A DNA stretch of 6,073 bases from Bacteroidales bacterium (GTDB lineage: Bacteria; Bacteroidota; Bacteroidia; Bacteroidales; JAADGE01). Of this stretch, positions 1 through 4,569 are shown one piece after another; the stretch's first letter is position 1, and every line of letters begins with the position of its first letter. Below the pieces are notes generated by a model that was given only the letters and a program-made list of their open reading frames with translations, was not told the origin of the DNA and did no database searches. Both the position numbers and the translations under genes were made by a program. The stretch is from NCBI GenBank assembly GCA_024762915.1, contig JANTGL010000170.1, positions 1-6,073 of the forward strand. The letters are read 5' to 3'.

Positions 1-113
1 ACAGAAACATTTCTTCTTGGAGTGATTCTGATTTTTCAAATAATTATTATGAAATTAAATTAAATACTTTTTCTGTCTATTTATCTTATCGCTTTTATTC
101 TGCAAATGAGTAA
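1..113 (+). CDS. C-terminal end of an upstream protein, probably an outer-membrane beta-barrel (partial)
   Basis: Reading from base 3, 36 codons stay open and end in TAA at 111-113; the 5' part lies outside the window. The visible tail contains YEIKLNTFSVYLSYRFYS, in which hydrophobic or aromatic residues alternate with polar ones, as in the last strand of an outer-membrane beta-barrel. The stop lies inside miaA (ATGAGTAA), an 8-base overlap, so the two genes are probably co-transcribed and may be translationally coupled. Another frame is open from base 1 to a TAA at 61-63 (20 codons), but it is shorter and does not reach miaA. The protein family cannot be named from so short a piece. That this is a real coding tail is inferred from the open frame, the strand-like pattern and the tight junction with miaA. 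Confidence 0.6.
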   Translation, partial: RNISSWSDSDFSNNYYEIKLNTFSVYLSYRFYSANE

Positions 114-1005
114 AACCCTAATCGTCATAGCAGGCCCCACCGGCATCGGGAAAACAGACTTAAGTATTGAACTTGCTCAAATGCTTGATACGTTTATTAT
201 TTCTTCAGACTCGCGACAAATTTATAAAGAATTAAAAATAGGTACGGCGGCACCGACATCCGAAGATTTGGCAAAAGTAAAGCATTATATGGTCGGCAAT
301 AAATCAATTTACGATTATTACAGTGCCGGAAAATATGAGCTTGAAGTACTTGATATTCTGAAAGATAAATTTAGAGACAAAGATACGGTTTTGCTTGTCG
401 GCGGCTCGGGAATGTACATTGATGCCGTATGCAAAGGAATTGATGCCTTGCCGGATGCCGACCCCGAAATAAGAAAAAAATTGACCGAAAAATACGAAAA
501 AGAAGGCATCGAAAGCTTGCGTTTTGATTTAAAAAGATTAGACCCCGAACATTATAAGACGGTTGATTTGAATAATCCGAAACGTATTTTGCGAGCCGTT
601 GAAGTTTGTATTCAAACCGGAAAAACATATACTTCATTTCTGACAAAACCGAAAAAAGAACGAGATTTTAAAATTATAAAAATCGGATTGGAAAGAAATC
701 GGGAAAAACTTTATGGCCTTATCAACAAAAGAGTTGATTTAATGATACAAAACGGTTTGCTTGATGAGGCAAAACAATTCTTGAAAGATAAAAACCTGAA
801 TTCGTTAAATACGGTCGGCTACAAAGAGTTGTTTCCCTATTTTGAAGGCGAATATGAATTGGAAGAAGCCGTAAGATTAATAAAACGTAATTCTCGAAGA
901 TATGCAAAACGGCAAATGACTTGGTTTAAGCGTGATGAAGATTTTGTTTGGTTCCGGCCTTCAGAAAAACAACAGATTTTCAAGCATATTTTACAAAATA
1001 CATAG
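106..1005 (+). CDS. miaA: tRNA dimethylallyltransferase (tRNA A37 isopentenyltransferase)
   Basis: MiaA transfers a dimethylallyl group from DMAPP to N6 of adenosine 37, next to the anticodon, in tRNAs that read codons starting with U. This stabilises codon pairing and is the first step towards ms2i6A; the enzyme is cytoplasmic. Visible hallmarks are the P-loop GPTGIGKT (residues 10-17), the DSRQIY motif (35-40) with the likely catalytic Asp35, GGSGMY (99-104), NNPKRILRAVEV (156-167), NTVGYKEL (235-242) and the basic C-terminal RRYAKRQMTWFK (264-275). At 299 residues it is close to the usual length of about 300. The ATG at 106 puts the P-loop at the normal distance from the N-terminus. There is no Shine-Dalgarno at proper spacing. 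The start overlaps the end of the preceding gene, which suggests an operon. Downstream it converges on nadK across a hairpin-rich spacer. No key residue is missing. Confidence 0.97.
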   Translation: MSKTLIVIAGPTGIGKTDLSIELAQMLDTFIISSDSRQIYKELKIGTAAPTSEDLAKVKHYMVGNKSIYDYYSAGKYELEVLDILKDKFRDKDTVLLVGGSGMYIDAVCKGIDALPDADPEIRKKLTEKYEKEGIESLRFDLKRLDPEHYKTVDLNNPKRILRAVEVCIQTGKTYTSFLTKPKKERDFKIIKIGLERNREKLYGLINKRVDLMIQNGLLDEAKQFLKDKNLNSLNTVGYKELFPYFEGEYELEEAVRLIKRNSRRYAKRQMTWFKRDEDFVWFRPSEKQQIFKHILQNT

Positions 1006-1006
1006 T

Positions 1007-1042
1007 CTTACTGCAAATATTTAGGTGAATATTTGTAGTAGG
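1007..1042. terminator. Hairpin 1 in the miaA/nadK convergent spacer, probable terminator
   Basis: Arms 1007-1021 and 1028-1042 can form a 15-bp stem, two of the pairs being G-U, around the 6-base loop TAGGTG. It begins one base after the miaA stop codon, the usual place for a transcription terminator. No clean T-run follows on the plus strand, so Rho-independent termination is not certain. A related hairpin lies 66 bases further on. Confidence 0.5.
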
Positions 1043-1077
1043 TCTGCAGTTATTTACTTTAATATTTGTATCAATAC

Positions 1078-1103
1078 TACAATTATTCAAGGGAATAATT
1101 GTA
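1078..1103. terminator. Hairpin 2 in the miaA/nadK convergent spacer, possible bidirectional terminator
   Basis: Arms 1078-1088 (TACAATTATTC) and 1093-1103 (GAATAATTGTA) form a perfect 11-bp stem with the 4-base loop AAGG. It lies 38 bases beyond the nadK stop, so on the minus strand it could end the nadK transcript. Both arms resemble those of hairpin 1: 1075-1087 matches 1009-1021 at 11 of 13 bases, and 1093-1103 matches 1027-1037 at 10 of 11. The hairpin therefore looks duplicated. Confidence 0.45.
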
Positions 1104-1141
1104 CCTAAGAAATAAAAAGTTTAAATTTTGTTTTATAAATA

Positions 1142-2023
1142 CTAATTTCTCTTATCAAATCCCCACATTAATTTGTCGCGAATATTGTTAAAAAATGTAT
1201 TACCTTCAATTCTAACGGTTTTAATTTTAAAATTTGCCGCTTTCACGGTAATTTCGGTATTTTTTTCAACAACAACCGATTGCGAATCAATTGACAAAAG
1301 GTAGGTTTCCGTTCTGCCGGTAACTTTTATGGTAATATCGTAATTATCGGGCAGCACAATCGGGCGAACCGTCAAATTATGCGGTGCAATAGGCGTTATA
1401 ATAAAATTGCTTGAACCCGGAACCACAATCGGACCGCCCAAACTCAAAGAATATGCCGTTGAACCCGTTGGGGTTGCAAGTATCAATCCGTCAGCCCAAT
1501 AAGTATTTAAATATTCACCGTTTACAAAAACTTTAATCGTAATCATCGACCCGGAATCGCGTTTTAATACCGTGACTTCATTCAAAGCAAAATTAAAATC
1601 TTTAAAATGATTTTCGTCGGTATTAACTTCCAACAAAGTTCTTTCTTCAATGTAATATTTGTTTTCAAATACCGCTTTTAGTGCAAGCGGAATTTCTTCT
1701 TTCGAGATGTTTGCCAAAAATCCCAATCGCCCGCTGTTTATCCCTACTATCGGAATTTCTTTATCCCGAACATAAGATGCCGCATCCAAAAAGGTACCGT
1801 CGCCGCCGATGCTGAAAACAATATCAGGCATATTTTCTTTAGTGAAAGGACTGTCAAACGTTGATGTTACGGCAGGAATATGTGTACAATTTTTTTGAAT
1901 AAACTGAAAATAAGGTTCATAAATCATCAATTCCGTTTGCTGCTTTTTTAAAATCTCAAAAAACAAACTTAATGATGTTTTAAAGTCTTCATTAAAATTT
2001 TTCCCGAAAATAGCTGCTCGCAT
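1142..2023 (-). CDS. nadK: NAD kinase (ATP-dependent NAD+ 2'-phosphotransferase)
   Basis: NadK phosphorylates NAD+ to NADP+ and is the main source of NADP(H) for biosynthesis and redox defence; it acts in the cytoplasm. Visible motifs are GGDGT (residues 73-77, catalytic Asp75), the NE pair in FALNEVTV (148-149) and the glycine-rich substrate segment TPTGSTAYSLSLGGP (184-198), followed by PIAPHNLTVRPIVLP (211-225). The 293 residues are normal for the family. The start MRAAIFGKNF resembles the usual N-terminal beta strand, and an in-frame TGA 27 bases upstream limits any extension. A purine-rich AAGGAG ends only two bases before the ATG, too close for a normal Shine-Dalgarno site. Upstream is the LuxR-type regulator in the same direction, separated by a 7-base repeat array that fills nearly the whole spacer. 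I see no promoter motif in that spacer, so nadK may be read through from the hemerythrin operon, though this is not certain. Confidence 0.96.
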   Translation of the reverse strand: MRAAIFGKNFNEDFKTSLSLFFEILKKQQTELMIYEPYFQFIQKNCTHIPAVTSTFDSPFTKENMPDIVFSIGGDGTFLDAASYVRDKEIPIVGINSGRLGFLANISKEEIPLALKAVFENKYYIEERTLLEVNTDENHFKDFNFALNEVTVLKRDSGSMITIKVFVNGEYLNTYWADGLILATPTGSTAYSLSLGGPIVVPGSSNFIITPIAPHNLTVRPIVLPDNYDITIKVTGRTETYLLSIDSQSVVVEKNTEITVKAANFKIKTVRIEGNTFFNNIRDKLMWGFDKRN

Positions 2024-2045
2024 AACTCCTTGTTTATTAAATTCA

Positions 2046-2206
2046 TATCAACCTTTCTCCCATAACCTTTTTCCTTTTACCCTTTTCCTTTCAACTTTCA
2101 ACTTTTACCTTTCAACTTTTACCTTTCCCCTTTCAACTTTCTCCTCTCAACTTTCTCCTTTCAACTTTTACCTTTTACCTTTCCCCTTTCAACTCTCATC
2201 TTCTAC
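2046..2206. repeat. Degenerate 7-base tandem repeat array (about 22 units) between nadK and the LuxR regulator
   Basis: From 2053 to 2206 the sequence divides into 22 consecutive 7-base units in one register, and 17 of them begin with CTTT. The commonest are CTTTCAA (six: 2088, 2095, 2109, 2130, 2158, 2186), CTTTTAC (five: 2074, 2102, 2116, 2165, 2172), CTTTCTC (three) and CTTTCCC (two). A possible extra unit, TATCAAC, sits at 2046-2052. The three-unit block CTTTTAC, CTTTCCC, CTTTCAA occurs at 2116 and again 56 bases (eight units) later at 2172, which points to growth by segmental duplication. On the minus strand the units read as TTGAAAG, GTAAAAG, GAGAAAG and GGGAAAG. The array runs from the regulator's stop codon to about 22 bases before the nadK ATG. 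It is not CRISPR: there are no spacers. Its function is unknown. Confidence 0.88.
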
Positions 2207-2799
2207 AAAGCTTCGTCAATTTTAATCAAATTATTTAAAACCGCAAAAGCCGTCAGACCGGAAACCGTTTTAATTCCCAATTTTCGTGTAATATTTTTCC
2301 GATGTGTAATAACCGTATGCGGACTGATAAATAAAATTTCGCCGATTTCTTTATTCGTTTTCCCCAAAGCAATTTGCTTAACAACTTCTTTTTCTCTGTC
2401 CGATAATTCATCTGAAATTTCATCTTTTTCTGCGGGGATTATCTCCGACATTAAATTTTGCAATTTTTCAATAATGGTATTTTTGGCTTCATCAACCGAA
2501 ATTTTTAAATCGAAAGCAGGAAAATCATCATCGGCTCTTCTTGTTCCGACAAAAACAACCAATTTGAGGGCAACATTTTTTTTTCTGATTTCAAAAATCA
2601 CTTCCGGATTTTTTTCAATTAATTTGGCATTTATAATAACGACATCCGGTTTCTTTTCCGAAAATTTTTCCGAAAATGAAATAATATCATCAATCTCTTC
2701 AATATTCCCCGTTTCCGGAAAACTTGTCAAAATTTGTGTTAAGCCCGACCGAATAACATAAGATTTTTCAACAATTAAATATGAAATTTTCGACATCAT
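2203..2799 (-). CDS. LuxR/NarL-type transcription regulator with degenerate receiver domain
   Basis: This 198-residue protein has response-regulator architecture: a receiver-like domain (about 5-120), a short acidic linker and a LuxR-type helix-turn-helix (about 132-191). The HTH is clear: LSDREKEVVKQIALGKTNKE (132-151), then ISPHTVITHRKNITRKLGI (158-176). The receiver looks non-functional for phosphorylation. Where the acidic pair of IVDDH is expected there is Glu11-Lys12, and the phosphoacceptor position in PDVVIIN is Asn57 instead of Asp. Lys99 may correspond to the conserved receiver lysine. It is therefore probably controlled by ligand, protein partner or abundance rather than by a histidine kinase. 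Its ATG shares one base with the stop of the hemerythrin-domain gene (TGATG), implying translational coupling; a second ATG directly follows and could be used instead. No kinase gene is visible. The DNA target is unknown; regulation of its own operon or of nitrosative/oxidative stress genes is a guess from context. Confidence 0.9.
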   Translation of the reverse strand: MMSKISYLIVEKSYVIRSGLTQILTSFPETGNIEEIDDIISFSEKFSEKKPDVVIINAKLIEKNPEVIFEIRKKNVALKLVVFVGTRRADDDFPAFDLKISVDEAKNTIIEKLQNLMSEIIPAEKDEISDELSDREKEVVKQIALGKTNKEIGEILFISPHTVITHRKNITRKLGIKTVSGLTAFAVLNNLIKIDEAL

Positions 2800-3527
2800 C
2801 AGCTGCGTTTTTTCAATTCGGTTTCCATCATTACGGCAACGGGAACAATCACATTGTCTTCCAATTTTGTATGATCTTTCATATCTTCGTCCAGCTTAAA
2901 AGTCTCTGTCAGAATTTGTTTTGTAACTTCCGAGTTTTTTGCCGGCTGCAAATATTTAATGATGATATTTTTTAAATCCAACAATGCCGCATTCAGTTCA
3001 TCGTGCGTGTCGGCATAATCTTTTATTGATTTTTTAGTCAGGTTTTCAATAAATGTCGAACTCGGCTTTTCGCTGTTATAATTCTTTTCCAACTCCAAAA
3101 CATAAGGATAAATTTCCTTTTCTTCATTTGCCGTATGCTCTTTGACTTCTTTTAAATATCTGCCGAAAAACTTTTGCAATACATTTTTATTACGGTCGGC
3201 ATCTTCGCCTTCCCATTCCAAGCGACCGATTAAATTTTCGATATCAGGAAGTTTTACTTTGTTGTAATAATGATGCGATTTTAACAAATAATTGACCGTT
3301 TGTGATAAGGGAATTTTTTTTAACTTCTCGTAAGGCAAATAATCTTTATCGTTAAAGGCATTCACAATTTCAAGAAAAAAAACGGGATTAATATTATACT
3401 GCTCACAAATTTGTGCAACCGACTTATCGCCGAAACCGAATTGAATACCGAAACGCGAAACAATCGGTATTAAATGGTAATTTCGTAAAATAACTTCGGC
3501 AAGTTTCAGATCTTTTGTTATCAGCAT
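2799..3527 (-). CDS. Hemerythrin-domain di-iron protein, RIC/YtfE/ScdA-like
   Basis: A 242-residue, mostly helical cytoplasmic protein. Proteins of this family (YtfE/ScdA/RIC) carry a di-iron centre in a hemerythrin four-helix bundle and are linked to repair of iron-sulfur clusters or to handling of nitric oxide and oxygen. The expected ligand set can be read: His86 (in SHHYY), His131 with Glu135 (HxxxE), His175 (DTHDE) and His219 with Glu223 (HxxxE). The spacings 86-131 and 175-219 match those I recall for E. coli YtfE, while the middle gap is about 13 residues longer. Residues 5-58 resemble the ScdA N-terminal (DUF542) domain, but the usual Cys-Cys pair is replaced by GFGD (31-34); the only nearby cysteine is Cys41. 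Its stop overlaps the regulator's start by one base. An A-rich leader precedes the ATG, with a TANNTTTG-type -7 element just upstream. The Fe-S repair role is inferred from family; a sensor role partnered with the regulator is equally possible. Confidence 0.88.
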   Translation of the reverse strand: MLITKDLKLAEVILRNYHLIPIVSRFGIQFGFGDKSVAQICEQYNINPVFFLEIVNAFNDKDYLPYEKLKKIPLSQTVNYLLKSHHYYNKVKLPDIENLIGRLEWEGEDADRNKNVLQKFFGRYLKEVKEHTANEEKEIYPYVLELEKNYNSEKPSSTFIENLTKKSIKDYADTHDELNAALLDLKNIIIKYLQPAKNSEVTKQILTETFKLDEDMKDHTKLEDNVIVPVAVMMETELKKRS

Positions 3528-3539
3528 TTCTTTTTTTTA

Positions 3540-3547
3540 CAAATTTA
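3540..3547 (-). promoter_or_regulatory. Possible -7 element of the hemerythrin-regulator operon
   Basis: On the minus strand this reads TAAATTTG, a full match to the Bacteroidota -7 pattern TANNTTTG, 12 bases before the hemerythrin ATG. No TTTG is found at the expected -33 spacing, and the leader would be only a few bases long, so the call is weak. The 12 bases before the ATG are almost all A, which fits A-rich translation starts in this phylum. Confidence 0.35.
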
Positions 3548-3589
3548 AACGAATATTATGAATTATGCCTATGAACGGTTTTAAAAGTT

Positions 3590-3621
3590 TTTGGAAATAT
3601 TTGAATTTAATATTAAATTTG
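3590..3621 (+). promoter_or_regulatory. Bacteroidota-type promoter driving the small protein-HNH cassette
   Basis: TTTG at 3590-3593 and TAAATTTG at 3614-3621 are separated by 20 bases, an excellent match to the Bacteroidota sigma-ABfr pattern TTTG-N19-21-TANNTTTG. Transcription should begin near 3627, giving a leader of about 45 bases, rich in G and A at its start, before the ATG at 3671. It points away from the hemerythrin operon, so the two units are divergent. Confidence 0.6.
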
Positions 3622-3660
3622 GGGGAGAAAAAATATTAGAATAAAGGTACTAATCAAAAA

Positions 3661-3684
3661 ATGAAAGTTTATGAAAAAAAATAA
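3661..3684 (+). other. Possible 7-codon upstream reading frame overlapping the start of the 84-residue gene
   Basis: ATG at 3661 opens MKVYEKK and stops with TAA at 3682-3684, overlapping the first 14 bases of the next gene in another frame. It lies in the predicted leader, so it could compete with or couple to the main start. With so A-rich a sequence it may be chance. Confidence 0.2.
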
Positions 3685-3925
3685 AAAAGTGTTGTCAGCT
3701 TCATATAGAATTAGAAAAGGAGAGTTAGATGATGATTATATTTTATATGATAATGGAGAAGTAGTACACAACTATGACAAGAGCCGTTACCCAGGAGGTT
3801 ACAATCTTACAGAACAGTTAACAGCTGAGGAAATCGGTATTGATGTAAAAGAACGTTTATTGAGTAGTGCTCCAGAAAATAATAAAATATTGGTTAAACA
3901 AATTTTAGGGTTAGATAAAAAATAA
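3671..3925 (+). CDS. Hypothetical small protein (84 residues), first gene of the cassette
   Basis: I do not recognise a family with a known function. The protein is small, soluble and near-neutral (about 15 Lys/Arg to 14 Asp/Glu), with a lysine-rich start (MKKNKK) and no signal peptide, membrane segment or cysteine. A central part likely to form beta strands reads YRIRKGELDDDYILYDNGEV (12-31), followed by YPGGYNLTEQL (40-50), then a C-terminal part likely helical (51-81). The YRIRKGE-LDDD and DNGEVVH-YD-YPGG pattern looks like a conserved fold rather than random coding. The ATG at 3671 lies about 45 bases after the predicted transcription start; an earlier ATG at 3661 is in another frame and stops quickly. 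The HNH gene follows 38 bases later with no promoter seen between them, so the two are probably co-transcribed. The gene is AT-rich and uses CCA prolines, like its partner. A role as partner or inhibitor of the HNH protein is speculation. Confidence 0.75.
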   Translation: MKKNKKVLSASYRIRKGELDDDYILYDNGEVVHNYDKSRYPGGYNLTEQLTAEEIGIDVKERLLSSAPENNKILVKQILGLDKK

Positions 3926-3963
3926 CCAATAGTATGAGTTTTGTATAAAAAAATCGAATTTAA

Positions 3964-4539
3964 ATGATAAAGTGTAATAAATGTGGTTCTTATAATATTG
4001 AAATTTCAAGAAATTATCAATTTTTCAATCGTTTTGACTGTAAAACTTGTGGTTATTGGACATATAAAAGGATTGAAGATTGTTGCAGAGAACCTTTTGA
4101 TATTGTTGTTATTAAGCGTAATGACAATTCATCATTTTTATATAAACAATGCATAAATTGTGGTGGTTCTATTAATAGAACAAAACCATTGAGTTATAAA
4201 AAATTTGGAGATGAAATACGTGATGAGTTCAATGAAGATAGATATAACGAATGGAGAGAAAAAATAGAAATTGAAAGAATGATTTTAATCAAAATGAAAC
4301 AAGAATATAATCATTATAATTCACCACGTTACAAATATTATAAATATCTTTCTTCAGCAAAATGGAAAAATAAAAGAGAACAAGTATTGAAAAGAGATAA
4401 AAATTTATGTCAAATATGTGGAAAAAAAATTGCGAATGAAGTACATCATTTGACATATATTAATTTAGGAAATGAAAAAATGTCAGATTTAATATCAATA
4501 TGCAGAGATTGCCATAAGAAAATACATGGGATAAAATAA
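3964..4539 (+). CDS. HNH endonuclease-like protein with N-terminal zinc-ribbon-like CxxC pairs
   Basis: The C-terminal domain (about 125-191) is a zinc-stabilised HNH/beta-beta-alpha-metal nuclease: YKYLSSAKWKNKREQVLKRD (127-146), CQIC (149-152), VHHLTYINLGNE (160-171), ICRDCH (179-184) and final His188. The HH pair at 161-162 would provide the general base and metal ligand; the usual central Asn appears as Asp175 (SDLISIC) by my alignment. The N-terminus carries CNKC (4-7) and CKTC (26-29), a likely zinc ribbon, then Cys40-Cys41 and CINC (63-66), which may form a second site. A charged, probably helical linker spans about 84-118. An in-frame TAA directly precedes the ATG, which fixes the upstream limit of the gene. 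Such proteins occur in phages, mobile elements and restriction systems; the target is unknown. It follows the 84-residue gene in the AT-rich cassette and converges on the transporter gene. DNA cleavage is inferred from the motif only. Confidence 0.87.
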   Translation: MIKCNKCGSYNIEISRNYQFFNRFDCKTCGYWTYKRIEDCCREPFDIVVIKRNDNSSFLYKQCINCGGSINRTKPLSYKKFGDEIRDEFNEDRYNEWREKIEIERMILIKMKQEYNHYNSPRYKYYKYLSSAKWKNKREQVLKRDKNLCQICGKKIANEVHHLTYINLGNEKMSDLISICRDCHKKIHGIK

Positions 4540-4568
4540 TAACTGTTTACACTATTTTATTTAATCCC
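4528..4568. terminator. Weak hairpin between the convergent HNH and transporter genes
   Basis: The end of the HNH gene (GGGATAAAATAA, 4528-4539) can pair with TTATTTAATCCC (4557-4568): 5 bp, one A-A mismatch, 6 bp, and a 17-base loop. It starts inside the HNH stop region and ends one base before the transporter stop, so it could serve both convergent genes. The stem is mostly A-T and the loop long, so this is only a possible terminator. Confidence 0.3.
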
Positions 4569-4569
4569 G

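Larger units (their letters stand above)
3590..4539 (+). other. AT-rich two-gene cassette, probably acquired
   Basis: Hand counts on 60-base lines give about 23-32% G+C in the HNH gene (4201, 4321, 4381), against about 43% in miaA (541) and 37% in the transporter (4681). All five proline codons of the two cassette proteins are CCA or CCT, while eight of nine in miaA are CCC or CCG. The cassette has its own promoter and runs opposite to the leftward genes on both sides. No integrase, transposase, terminal inverted repeat or convincing target duplication is visible, so the mechanism and exact ends are unknown. Confidence 0.45.

Noticed and set aside
1..63. Alternative 20-codon open frame at the left edge (ending TAA at 61-63)
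   Set aside because: It is shorter than the frame ending at 113, is mostly Ile/Leu from AT-rich sequence, and leaves a gap before miaA; the other frame has a barrel-like pattern and a tight overlap.
318..907. Three minus-strand open frames inside miaA
   Set aside because: They are short, overlap each other and a clear miaA, and show no motif.
2025..2030. Shine-Dalgarno site AAGGAG for nadK
   Set aside because: On the minus strand it ends only two bases before the ATG, too close for normal ribosome binding; the host phylum rarely relies on such sites.
2046..2206. CRISPR array
   Set aside because: The repeats are 7 bases long and directly adjoining, with no unique spacers and no cas genes in the window.
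2474..2975. Two plus-strand open frames antisense to the LuxR regulator and the hemerythrin gene
   Set aside because: Both are opposite strongly motif-supported genes and have low-complexity Ser/Phe/Ile-rich translations typical of antisense reading of AT-rich genes.
3603..3963. GAATTTAA at 3603-3610 and 3956-3963 as target-site duplication of an inserted element
   Set aside because: The second copy lies between the two cassette genes, not at the cassette's end, and an 8-base A/T-rich match is expected by chance here.
3671..4539. Toxin-antitoxin pair
   Set aside because: The small protein has no recognisable DNA-binding antitoxin motif, and the HNH protein with zinc ribbons does not resemble a known toxin family; the layout alone is not enough.
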